A program made the translations under genes and the position numbers. The notes beneath the pieces were generated by a model. That model ran no database searches. It saw only the letters and a list, made by a program, of their open reading frames with translations, and was not told the origin of the DNA. Shown here piece after piece: positions 1 to 8,148 of a DNA stretch of 64,000 nt. This DNA comes from Rhizobiaceae bacterium MnEN-MB40S (lineage in GTDB: Bacteria; Pseudomonadota; Alphaproteobacteria; Rhizobiales; Rhizobiaceae): assembly GCA_024343425.1 (NCBI GenBank), contig BRLC01000026.1:1-64000 (forward strand). Reading direction: 5' to 3'. Position 1 is the stretch's first letter, and every line of letters starts with the position of its first letter.

Positions 1-133
1 GAAGCCAGATTCCCGAAACGAAGCCAGATTCCCGAAACGAAGCCAGATTCCCGAAACGAAGCCAGATTCCCGAAACGAAGCCAGATTCCCGAAACGAAGC
101 CAGATTCCCGAAACGAAGCCAGATTCCCGAAAC
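1..133. repeat. 19-bp tandem repeat, seven perfect copies
   Basis: The unit GAAGCCAGATTCCCGAAAC is repeated head to tail at 1, 20, 39, 58, 77, 96 and 115, all copies identical; the array probably continues left of the window. Nineteen is not a multiple of three, so a translated copy number would cycle through all frames with a 57-nt (19-aa) period. The unit contains no stop codon in any of the six frames. A plus-strand frame running through the array ends at TAA 140-142, so this could be the variable C-terminus of an off-window gene or simply a non-coding minisatellite. Confidence 0.95.
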
Positions 134-158
134 GAAATCTAAGCTATTGAATAATATA

Positions 159-177
159 GATAATTTAAAAAATTATC
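159..177. other. AT-only perfect inverted repeat downstream of the YcaO gene
   Basis: GATAATTT and AAATTATC pair perfectly across a 3-nt AAA spacer, 10 nt beyond the stop codon of the minus-strand YcaO gene. The stem is A/T only, so it is a weak terminator at best. It lies in a sharply AT-rich strip (134-186) between the tandem repeat and the gene. Confidence 0.4.
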
Positions 178-186
178 AGAACATGA

Positions 187-1428
187 CTACACCATCAAGG
201 GAATTCGGTTAGGCGGCCGCCGATTTTCATCCGGATCTGGTTTCACGCCCAGATCCCTTTCATCCGCGGCGCAGAGACGCTTGTAGATCCAGCGCGGCTT
301 GTCCCTGCAGAGATCCGGCGCAATGGCCCGGAAGACCGGAACGCCGAATTCGGCGCGGGTAAAATCGATGAACAGGATCTCCAGACCGAGCGCTTCGAAC
401 CTGTCGAGACAGGCCTGCAATCGGTCGCCTGCATTGTCTTGTGGCAAAGACACCGCCGTTGCAGTGACCGGCGGCGGCGACAGCATCGGAAGACGCGCCG
501 TCGCCTTTTCAAGCCATTCGGCAAGCAGTCGGTCGCCCGCATCGGCGCGCTGGGTGAGCGCGATTTCCCCCTGCAACATTTCGACAGAGGCGTGAACGGC
601 AGCGGCGCCGTGGTCGAAGCGGGCTGAAAAACCCATCGCGATATCGCCGCCATTCGCAGTCCAGGACACTGCGGCGACAACCGGAATCTCGATATCCGTG
701 GTGATGTCGAAGAGCCGAGTGCTCCTCTCCCGACGCTCCAGGAAACTGTATAACTCCGGTTCGTGCGCGATGATGTCAAATCCGAATTGCGGGCGCTGGC
801 GCGCCCCGTGCCACCACCGACCGACGGCGTCGCGTTCGACAAGCTCCAGAACCGCGCCGAGCCTGGCCGAATCCGCGTCAACGCCAGCAGCACAGCCGCA
901 GGTGTCCGCGATCAGAATGGCTTGGCCGTCGCCCTTGGAGCTTTTTCCGATCAGCGCCGCTTCGGCGGGAATCAGGCGCACAGCGCCTGACAGATCCTTT
1001 GCCTCGATCCAGTCGATGATTTCCGCGTCTGAAACGCTGCGCCCGCGCCAGTCCACGCCGCCATAGGCGCTGTTCCAGTCATCCCTTTCAGCACGTTGCA
1101 TGGAGGTCAGACCTGCCAATCGGCCGGGTTCCACGGCGATATCGCGGACAGTCTCCAAAGACGCCTGAAGGAGGGTTTCATCGCCCCAGGCGCACAGGCT
1201 GGCGAGTTCGACGGCTTCACCGAGGCCGCTTTCTCGACAACTTGCCTTGGTAAGACCGCGGCCGCCGGCTGCGCGTCCCGATTCCACACGCGCAGCCATG
1301 GGAAAGCCCGGCCAACGCGCAAACGCCTCGCTTCCCGGCACGCAAAACTCGAAATGCGCCGGCCAACCTTCAGGCGTCGCGTCAATGTGCAAGAAATACT
1401 GCTGCAGGTTGTCCAATGTACTATTCAT
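187..1428 (-). CDS. YcaO-domain protein (ATP-dependent amide-backbone activating enzyme)
   Basis: This 413-aa protein carries the YcaO fold. The first Glu-rich helix follows GRGLT (57-60, E71). The core block TCGCAAG (178-183) leads to LELVERDA with E195 and E198, and the C-terminal block DFTRAEFGVPVFRAIAP (about 355-371) is a family hallmark. YcaO enzymes use ATP to activate peptide amide bonds, forming azolines or thioamides in peptide natural products and, in some lineages, modifying proteins. The PxPxP tail of azoline-forming cyclodehydratases is absent; the end is only PPNRIPLMV. No partner (TfuA, E1/ocin-ThiF) or clear precursor peptide is visible, though either could lie to the left. 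I chose ATG 1428 over TTG 1440. The gene is divergent from the cyclase gene, 62 nt away. Family is confident; substrate unknown. Confidence 0.85.
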   Translation of the reverse strand: MNSTLDNLQQYFLHIDATPEGWPAHFEFCVPGSEAFARWPGFPMAARVESGRAAGGRGLTKASCRESGLGEAVELASLCAWGDETLLQASLETVRDIAVEPGRLAGLTSMQRAERDDWNSAYGGVDWRGRSVSDAEIIDWIEAKDLSGAVRLIPAEAALIGKSSKGDGQAILIADTCGCAAGVDADSARLGAVLELVERDAVGRWWHGARQRPQFGFDIIAHEPELYSFLERRERSTRLFDITTDIEIPVVAAVSWTANGGDIAMGFSARFDHGAAAVHASVEMLQGEIALTQRADAGDRLLAEWLEKATARLPMLSPPPVTATAVSLPQDNAGDRLQACLDRFEALGLEILFIDFTRAEFGVPVFRAIAPDLCRDKPRWIYKRLCAADERDLGVKPDPDENRRPPNRIPLMV

Positions 1429-1444
1429 GTAACATTGCAAAAAC

Positions 1445-1461
1445 TGATAGATTAACTATCA
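1445..1461. promoter_or_regulatory. Inverted repeat in the divergent ycaO-like/cyclase promoter region
   Basis: TGATAG and CTATCA form a perfect 6-bp inverted repeat with a 5-nt ATTAA spacer. It is the only dyad of note in the 62-nt gap between the two divergent start codons, so it could be an operator controlling both. The downstream cyclase protein carries a winged-helix domain and could itself be the ligand; this is inference. Confidence 0.4.
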
Positions 1462-1490
1462 ATTGCGCACATTGACGCGCAGGGGAACCG

Positions 1491-3971
1491 ATGTCGAGCA
1501 CCAATGCGGGGAATACCGGACAGGCCGGAACACCCAAAACCTCGTTGAAAGCCGTGCTGTTTCTGGATCTTGCCAGCTCCAGCCGCTTCATGAGTGAGCG
1601 GGAAGACGAGACCATCGCCTTCCTGTCGCGTTGCTTCGACCACTTCACCAGGACATGCGCCGACTTTCGCGGACAACTCGTCAAGACAACCGGCGACGGC
1701 GCGATGCTTCTGTTCGAGAGCGCGACAGACGCCATCGAGTTCGCCATGGCGATGCATGAGTCGGTCGCAGACCTGCGCGAAGGCTTCCCGAATACGGCCA
1801 GGTTCCGGGCCGGAATCCATATCGGGGAAGTGATGTTTCGCGGCGGCGACGCCTACGGCCACGCCGTCAACGTGGCGGCGCGGCTGGAAGGTCTTGCCGG
1901 AAGCGGCGGCACCTGCGTCTCGCAGGAAGTCTACATGCTGGTTCAGCGGACATCGCGGTTCGGCTTCGAGGCGATCGGCGGTCGCCGCATGAAAAACATA
2001 CCGGAACACATGCGGGTCTATCAGGTCCTGAAGGAGATGGACGCCGCGGACAATCCCGAAATCGGACAACTCTCCGTGCGCACCATAGGCGGACTGTCGG
2101 TGTCCCGCGACGAGCAATCGCTGCCGGTCGGCACCAGGGGGTCGACCAAGGGCCTTCTCGCCTATCTTGTCGTGTCTCCGAATGGCGTCGAGACGGTTGG
2201 TCGGCTGAATGCGCTTTTGTGGCCGGATCGTCCCTTCGCCGAGGCAAAGAAATCCATGAACCGGCTGGTGTCGTCAATACGGAGACAGTCTGGACTGCCG
2301 GTCGAGTGGGCAGAGGGTTCGGTCGTGCTCAACCACAGCCGGCTCGAGATCGATCTGGAAAGAATGGAAAACGACCTGCGCCAGGGATACGTCGATCCTG
2401 TGCTGAACCGCGACGGCGAATGGCCGGACCGGATTCTGGCCGGGCTGGAGGATGTCGGTCCGCTTTTCACCTCCTGGCTCGCGGTGGCCCGCAGCGAATG
2501 GCGCAATCGGATCGCCACCGCGCTCGAACTCTGTCTCGACATGTTCGAAGTCGGCGACGACGGCGCCCGCGACGCAGCCATGGCGCTCGTGCGGATCGAG
2601 CCCGGCCATGAACGGGCCGCGCGCATGCTGATCCGGTATTATCACGCCGTCGACAATCCCGGCGCTGCGCGGCGGGTCTACACCCAGCTCGAAAACTATC
2701 TGACCCGATATTTCGGCATCTCGCCAAAGCCGGAAACGTTCGCCGCCCTGCGTGGAGACAACACCGCGGCATCGCCTGTGCGAACGCGCGCGTCGACCGC
2801 GCCATTGCGAATCCAGGTGACGGAGTTCGAAGCGCTCACCGACGAAGGCCGGGAGATCGCGAATGCTTTTCGCAAGGAGCTGCTCGCCAGCCTGTCCTGT
2901 TTTCGCGGCTGGTCCGCCGTCGAAGGAGAGCAGGCGCCGTCGCTCTCGGCAGGCGTTTCAGACTACAAGCTCAGCGCAACGCTGACCTCGGCTGTCGGCA
3001 AACCGGAAATCGTCCTGACGCTTGGAGAGGCGCGCAGCGGCGGGCTTGTGTGGTCTGATCGTCTCGTGCTCGAGCCGGAAAACCTTCAGGCCGTCAAGCA
3101 GCGCGCGATCGGCCGCATCGCCGCCACCCTCGAGGTTTATATTTCGACGGACAGGCTGGCGCGCACAACGGAGCCGGAGATGGACGCATGCGTCGATCAA
3201 TGGCTGCAGGGCGAGAAGATCCTGACGCGCTGGACGCCCCAGAGCCATGACGAGGCCGCCTCGATCTTCACGCGTATCATCGACCACTCTCCCAGTTTTG
3301 CGCCCGCCTACGCCAGCCTTGCGAGCCTGAAGAACGTCAGACACATCGTGCGTCCCGGCCTCGCCCGCGATTCGGAAGATCTCCGGCAGGCTTACCGGCT
3401 GGCGCAAATGGCTGTGGAGCTCGATCCACTCGACGCGCGCAACCAGTTGGCTGTGGCGTGGTCGTCATCGCTTGACGGCAAGTTCGAAAACGCTTCGATC
3501 CATATGGAGCTCGCCGCAAAACTCAACCCGCACAGCCCACGCACGCTCGTCTCATGTGCGATGGGCTTCGCCTTCTTCGGCGATCATGATCGCGCGATGG
3601 ATTTGCTGGCGCACAGCATCGAATACGCGCCGGTGCTGCTCGATTACCAGTGGAGCTATGCGGCAAGCGTCTATTTTCTGGCCGGTGAGCACGAAAAGGC
3701 GATCGAAGCCGCCATCCGCTCGAGCGATCGCATCATCGACAATCCGGGCTGGCACGCGGCCGCTCTCGCCGCCGTCGGCCGCGGAGAAGAAGCCGCGACC
3801 GAATTCAAGCGCCTGTGCCATGATGTCAGCGCCATCTGGGCGGGCGCGACAGCGCCCACCCGGACCGAGATCGCCAGATGGTTCAGCGAAGCCTATCCGA
3901 TCCGCCAAGAAAAGGATCGCGCGCGCCTGCTTTCGCTGATGGAGCAGACTGCTCTGGAACAAGAGCCTTAA
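1491..3971 (+). CDS. Class III adenylate/guanylate cyclase fused to SARP-like winged helix, BTAD and TPR region
   Basis: This 826-aa protein has four parts. Residues about 20-180 are a class III nucleotide cyclase with both metal aspartates (D26, D69), K65 in KTTGDG, and the N127/R131 pair in VNVAARLE, so it should be catalytic. Residues about 191-300 resemble the winged helix of SARP/OmpR-type regulators (LSVRTIGGLSV, then the LLWPD and NRLVSSIRR helices). Residues about 330-420 match the helical BTAD region, ending ENYLTRYFGISPKP. The C-terminal part includes TPR-like helices (about 570-780). There is no membrane segment or signal peptide. An AGGGGA ribosome site lies 5 nt before ATG 1491. 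The combination implies a cytoplasmic protein that makes a cyclic nucleotide and binds DNA or partners. Domain calls are firm for the cyclase and moderate for the rest. Confidence 0.85.
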   Translation: MSSTNAGNTGQAGTPKTSLKAVLFLDLASSSRFMSEREDETIAFLSRCFDHFTRTCADFRGQLVKTTGDGAMLLFESATDAIEFAMAMHESVADLREGFPNTARFRAGIHIGEVMFRGGDAYGHAVNVAARLEGLAGSGGTCVSQEVYMLVQRTSRFGFEAIGGRRMKNIPEHMRVYQVLKEMDAADNPEIGQLSVRTIGGLSVSRDEQSLPVGTRGSTKGLLAYLVVSPNGVETVGRLNALLWPDRPFAEAKKSMNRLVSSIRRQSGLPVEWAEGSVVLNHSRLEIDLERMENDLRQGYVDPVLNRDGEWPDRILAGLEDVGPLFTSWLAVARSEWRNRIATALELCLDMFEVGDDGARDAAMALVRIEPGHERAARMLIRYYHAVDNPGAARRVYTQLENYLTRYFGISPKPETFAALRGDNTAASPVRTRASTAPLRIQVTEFEALTDEGREIANAFRKELLASLSCFRGWSAVEGEQAPSLSAGVSDYKLSATLTSAVGKPEIVLTLGEARSGGLVWSDRLVLEPENLQAVKQRAIGRIAATLEVYISTDRLARTTEPEMDACVDQWLQGEKILTRWTPQSHDEAASIFTRIIDHSPSFAPAYASLASLKNVRHIVRPGLARDSEDLRQAYRLAQMAVELDPLDARNQLAVAWSSSLDGKFENASIHMELAAKLNPHSPRTLVSCAMGFAFFGDHDRAMDLLAHSIEYAPVLLDYQWSYAASVYFLAGEHEKAIEAAIRSSDRIIDNPGWHAAALAAVGRGEEAATEFKRLCHDVSAIWAGATAPTRTEIARWFSEAYPIRQEKDRARLLSLMEQTALEQEP

Positions 3972-3994
3972 CTCTTCGACGGCGCCCGATCAGA

Positions 3995-4483
3995 CTACAG
4001 GCACCTCTGGAAGGTGACGGTTCCCTTCAGATAGTCCTCTTCCCGACCGGGAACTTCCGCTACGTCTCCGACGATCGTCGCCAGGTATCCGAAGGCGTCC
4101 GCCTGGTTGGAGCGCCGTGGCGCCAGAACCGTCATGAAATGGACGTCCGCCACCCTTTCATCGCGCTTGATCTCCAGCACGAGATGACCGTCGGGCTGGC
4201 CCGTATCGACATGCGACAGGTCGAACACATTCCTTCTCTTCGCGGAATGACTGATGCGCCTCTGCTTCATCTTGCCTTTTTCGTTCTGAAACTCGTACAG
4301 GGCTTCATAACCTGTGTTTGAAGCACTGATGATGGCATGCAGCGTTCCAAGAACCGCATCCCAGTAGTTGTTGGTGCTTTGCATCCTGGTTTCGACCTGG
4401 GTTCCGGCAAAGATCATGCCTTCCCGCCTTTGCTGGTCGACCGACAGGGATGCGTCCTTTTTGTAGACGACGACTGATCCCAT
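3995..4483 (-). CDS. Hypothetical protein, 162 aa, downstream of haem peroxidase
   Basis: I do not recognise this protein. It is 162 aa with no signal peptide or membrane segment. There is a basic patch at about residues 68-84 (KGKMKQRR and SAKRR), followed by a strand-rich half (HLVLEIKRDERVADVHFMTVLA). The pattern of alternating hydrophobic strands suggests a small beta-rich soluble domain. It starts 18 nt after the stop of the haem peroxidase gene on the same strand and so is probably co-transcribed with it. It ends 24 nt from the convergent cyclase gene. Codon usage matches the neighbours, supporting a real gene. A role as peroxidase partner is inferred from position only. Confidence 0.6.
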   Translation of the reverse strand: MGSVVVYKKDASLSVDQQRREGMIFAGTQVETRMQSTNNYWDAVLGTLHAIISASNTGYEALYEFQNEKGKMKQRRISHSAKRRNVFDLSHVDTGQPDGHLVLEIKRDERVADVHFMTVLAPRRSNQADAFGYLATIVGDVAEVPGREEDYLKGTVTFQRCL

Positions 4484-4501
4484 GATATTCCCCTTTCGTT
4501 G

Positions 4502-6175
4502 CTAGTTCAGGTTACCAATATTGCGAAAGATGTCGTGCAGAGTAAAAGCATTCTCCCTTGCTGTGACAAGCTGCGGATGCGGTAAAAAGCGAACGCGCTG
4601 CACATCGTCGATAATGCTGTCGGGTGACGCCTGAATGGCGGCGTGCACTGTTTCCATGACGATGCGGGACGCCAGCGGACCGAGACGGGTCGACCCGTCT
4701 CGTGGATCGCGGCCGAGCTTCTGGGCCTCTGCAAGCGTATAGAACCAGAGCGGCGTAGACTTCGCCAAGCGATGGTCGTCTCGCGAAAGGACGTCTCCCA
4801 AAGCAGCGCCAAATGCATTGTCCGACAGGTCGGCAATACCCTTGACGCGCTTGCGCTGCGCTCCGCCTGGCAACGGATGTCCCGCCATCTCGGTATTGAC
4901 GCATTCGACCAAATCCTGCGCCGGCGACAGGCCGACAGATCGCCCGCGTTTCAAGGTCAGTTCCGAGAGCGGCACGGTGTTCGATGTCTGGCTGCGCGGC
5001 ATTTCGTAGACCCACCGCCTGTCGAGTTCCTGGAACAGAACCGGAAGTTTCGCGTCGATCGCCTCTGCGTATTCCGGCTCGCGCGACCCGTCGAGGTCGA
5101 GAAGATAGGACCAGTCGATCACCCAGCGATCCTGCAGGAACGGCCGGTCGCGGTCGATAACCCTGCCGAGATGGGTATGGGCCAGGACCTGGCGGGTCGG
5201 CTCGCGGGACAGGATTCCGTTCAGGAAGTATCGTTCCCTGACCATGCTGTGACCGAAACGGAAGCATCCGATCGAGAATTCGACCGGAATCCTGAACGGA
5301 AACGGCGGCGCGTCGGCAAAGAGAAATCCCCGCCCATGGGTCATGACTTCATCATAGATGTCACGATCGATGATGCGTTTGAGATAATCGTGCAGGATCA
5401 CCGATTGCATATGCCGGCGCGTCAGCCTTTTTGCCGCGGCCTCATCTGGTTCGATGTCACAGATCCGGTGATGAAACCTGATGATTGATGCGACGAGCTG
5501 GGAGACGATGACGTTGTTGTCGTTTCTTTCGTCCGGCAGGAGCGGAACGCCCTCGGCGTCTCTTGGAATGTCGGCGAAGCGCCCGGCGCTGGTTGCGCCA
5601 AGGCCGAGGCCGCCGCGACAGAGATAGTCCTTGCCGTTCTCCGGATATCCGTCTGGTCGCGAATCGAAAATACTGTCTAGGTCGAACGCATGCGTCCGGT
5701 AATTCACCGGATTGAGCGGGTCGCTGTCAGAACTCGTATAGGCCAGGTCATGCGCAAGGAACTGGCCCAGATAAGTATAGGCCGCAGGTATCGTCGAATG
5801 CTCGATCGATCGTTTCTCCAAACGCATGGCGGCTGCAAGCGCAGACAGGGCGTCCTCGTCCGGAAGCAGATGATCGTCGAGAGCCGGCAGCAGCCGATGA
5901 AAGAAACCGCAGCCGGCAGGTTTACTTTCCTGGGCCGTCAGATACGTCGCGACATCCACGCGGTAATCCGCGGACACGCCATTTTCGGCGTCGTGGTGAA
6001 GAGTAAGGCTCACGCGCCCGTCTTCATCGCCGGCGGATGCGTTGATCACGACCGGACCGTCAATCCCGGTCAGATCAAACTCCAGAGTTTGAGGATCGGA
6101 ATTGGAAGCACTCCTGACGCCGACCGATTGCCGGGCGACGAAGCGCGCTCCTGCTCCGTGACATGCCTCCTTCAA
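4502..6175 (-). CDS. Animal-type (peroxidase-cyclooxygenase superfamily) haem peroxidase
   Basis: This 557-aa protein belongs to the An_peroxidase family (myeloperoxidase/peroxinectin type). The distal haem histidine is H142 in LGQFLAHDLAY with D143 beside it. The catalytic arginine is probably R217 in DERNDNN, and the proximal histidine is H309 in FRFGHSMVRERYFL. These enzymes use hydrogen peroxide to oxidise halides, thiocyanate or phenols. No export signal is seen. The first 35-40 residues are unlike the family: the frame opens with TTG 6175 behind GGGGAG, and there is no in-frame ATG until about residue 117, so the true N-terminus is uncertain. It is first gene of a likely two-gene unit with the 162-aa protein. 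It is divergent from cydDC. Confidence 0.87.
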   Translation of the reverse strand: MKEACHGAGARFVARQSVGVRSASNSDPQTLEFDLTGIDGPVVINASAGDEDGRVSLTLHHDAENGVSADYRVDVATYLTAQESKPAGCGFFHRLLPALDDHLLPDEDALSALAAAMRLEKRSIEHSTIPAAYTYLGQFLAHDLAYTSSDSDPLNPVNYRTHAFDLDSIFDSRPDGYPENGKDYLCRGGLGLGATSAGRFADIPRDAEGVPLLPDERNDNNVIVSQLVASIIRFHHRICDIEPDEAAAKRLTRRHMQSVILHDYLKRIIDRDIYDEVMTHGRGFLFADAPPFPFRIPVEFSIGCFRFGHSMVRERYFLNGILSREPTRQVLAHTHLGRVIDRDRPFLQDRWVIDWSYLLDLDGSREPEYAEAIDAKLPVLFQELDRRWVYEMPRSQTSNTVPLSELTLKRGRSVGLSPAQDLVECVNTEMAGHPLPGGAQRKRVKGIADLSDNAFGAALGDVLSRDDHRLAKSTPLWFYTLAEAQKLGRDPRDGSTRLGPLASRIVMETVHAAIQASPDSIIDDVQRVRFLPHPQLVTARENAFTLHDIFRNIGNLN

Positions 6176-6211
6176 ATCGCTCCCCCAGGCTGGGTATGAT
6201 TGCGATTTTCG

Positions 6212-6227
6212 CTACCATGAATGGTAG
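6212..6227. promoter_or_regulatory. Perfect palindrome in the peroxidase/cydDC divergent region
   Basis: CTACCAT-GA-ATGGTAG is a perfect 7-bp inverted repeat with a 2-nt spacer. It lies 37 nt upstream of the peroxidase start on one side and about 190 nt upstream of cydD on the other, a place and size typical of a dimeric repressor operator. The cognate regulator is not identifiable. Confidence 0.45.
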
Positions 6228-6414
6228 AAGAAATACGCCAGCTTCCGCAATAGATGAAATGGAGATGGTTTGACGTTCACGAGAACCTTGCGATCGACGC
6301 GCCTTGCCGGTCAAACAAAAAGCAGCCGACCAACCGGGGCAGATCGTCGCCTCGCCATCGGCCTGGATCCGTGCAATAAGGTCGCAAAACCGACCGCCGA
6401 ACTCCGGCGTCTCG

Positions 6415-8148
6415 ATGAAAAAGCAGCCAGCAGAAGCTTCACCAGTACCGATGAGCGATACCGTTCCTGACGCGAAAACACAGGCTGCGCGCCGACTGGA
6501 ACAGATGCTTCAGCCCGAGCGAAGCCGTCTTCGTCTGGCTTCCTGGCTCAGCGTCGCGGCTGCACTGCTGTGGATTCCGCAGGCCGCTTGCGTGGCGCAG
6601 CTCATTGCAGCGCTTGTCGAGGGGTCGCCGGCCTTTCTTGGTCCATGGAGCGCCAGCGCGCTGTTTCTTGCGCTCGGGCTGGCGAAGGCCGGGCTTGCGC
6701 GCCTGTCCGGTGGAGTAGCTTTCGCTGCGTCACAGACAGCCATCAGCCGTGAGCGAGAAATACTCCTTGCTGCGCAAAGCCGCCAGTCGCCGCTGGCGGC
6801 AAGCCAGCGTTCCTCCGCCGAAATCGCAGCGCTTGCCGCGGACAAGCTCGAACTCGTCGCGCCCTACATATTGCGGTACGCGCCGGCCATGGCCCGCACC
6901 AGAACTGTACCTCTCGTCATCCTGGCCATCGCCATGATCTTCTCGTGGACCGTGGCCTTCATTCTTCTGATCGCCGGCCCGCTCATACCCGTCTTCATGG
7001 TTTTGGTCGGAATGGCCGCCCAATCGGCAAGCGAAAGACAGATGCAGGAAATCGGGGGCATGAACGCCCTTCTGGCTGAGCGGATACGAGCGCTCACAGA
7101 TTTGCGGCTGCTCGACGCGGTGGACCGCACCATCGCCGATTTTTCATCGGCCGCGGACCGTCTGCGCCGGCAGACCATGGAGGTCCTGCGCATCGCCTTC
7201 CTGTCATCGACGGTTCTGGAGCTGTTTGCGGCGCTCGGCGTCGCGATGACGGCAGTCTATGTGGGGTTTGCGCTGCTTGGCGAATTGCGTTTCGGCGCCT
7301 GGACGACGCCCCTGACTGTCGCCGAAGGCGTCTTTCTGCTGTTGTTGGCGCCCGACTTCTTTCAGCCGATACGTGAGCTCGCCGCCGCCTGGCACGACCG
7401 GGCTGCGGCTCAGGCCGTCGCCGGCGAACTGGCCGACCTCGAAGCGGCGGCCGAACTAGAAATTCCAGGAGGCGGATTCGCCGGTCGGACGCTCGCCGGT
7501 CCTGCAAGCGTGGAGACGCGCGCGCTCTCCTGGACGACGCCTGCCGGCCGCCTGATACAATTTCCCGACCTTTCCATCGCGGCCGGCGAACGGATCGCCA
7601 TCACCGGTCGCAGCGGCAGCGGGAAATCAACCTTGCTTGCATTGCTGGCGGGACTTGCCCCCTGCCCTGACGGCGACATTCGCGTCGCCGGGGAATTGCT
7701 GGACAACCGCACCGCCGACGCCTGGCGCGCCAGACTCGGCTGGATCGGGCAGGCCCCGCATTTTTTCAACGGCAGCCTGCGGGCCAACCTGATCATCTCC
7801 GGGAACACACGCGAGGACGAAAGACTTGCGAACGCGCTCGCGCTCGCTTCCGCCGATCAGATCGTCCGGACATTGCCGGGCGGGCTGGACACCAGGCTCG
7901 GCGAAACGGGACACGGCGTTTCCGGGGGCGAGGCCCGGCGTCTGATGATCGCGCGCGCGCTCTATTCCGACGCCGATATCGTTCTGGCGGACGAACCCAC
8001 CTCCGATCTCGATCGCAAAACGGCGTCGGCCGTCACCGATGGATTGCTGGCGCTTTCGGCGCGCGGCGCCACTTTGATCGTCGCAACGCACGATCTGCAA
8101 CTCGCGCGACGCCTGGACCGGATCATCGATCTGGAGACTGCCGGATGA
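6415..8148 (+). CDS. cydD: Thiol reductant ABC exporter subunit CydD
   Basis: CydD is one half of the CydDC heterodimer in the inner membrane, which exports glutathione/cysteine and is needed for cytochrome bd assembly. The N-terminal half carries six hydrophobic helices, starting at LASWLSVAAALLWIPQA. The ATPase half has Walker A GRSGSGKST (about 396-404), signature VSGGEARR (about 501) and Walker B IVLADEPTSDLD (about 522), all intact. The start is unsure: ATG 6415 and ATG 6451 are both plausible and neither has a strong ribosome site. It is the first gene of cydDC-cydABX and overlaps cydC by ATGA, implying coupled translation. About 577 aa, normal for the family. Confidence 0.93.
   Translation: MKKQPAEASPVPMSDTVPDAKTQAARRLEQMLQPERSRLRLASWLSVAAALLWIPQAACVAQLIAALVEGSPAFLGPWSASALFLALGLAKAGLARLSGGVAFAASQTAISREREILLAAQSRQSPLAASQRSSAEIAALAADKLELVAPYILRYAPAMARTRTVPLVILAIAMIFSWTVAFILLIAGPLIPVFMVLVGMAAQSASERQMQEIGGMNALLAERIRALTDLRLLDAVDRTIADFSSAADRLRRQTMEVLRIAFLSSTVLELFAALGVAMTAVYVGFALLGELRFGAWTTPLTVAEGVFLLLLAPDFFQPIRELAAAWHDRAAAQAVAGELADLEAAAELEIPGGGFAGRTLAGPASVETRALSWTTPAGRLIQFPDLSIAAGERIAITGRSGSGKSTLLALLAGLAPCPDGDIRVAGELLDNRTADAWRARLGWIGQAPHFFNGSLRANLIISGNTREDERLANALALASADQIVRTLPGGLDTRLGETGHGVSGGEARRLMIARALYSDADIVLADEPTSDLDRKTASAVTDGLLALSARGATLIVATHDLQLARRLDRIIDLETAG

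Noticed and set aside
1..133. CRISPR array
   Set aside because: The units are contiguous with no spacers, so it is a simple tandem repeat.
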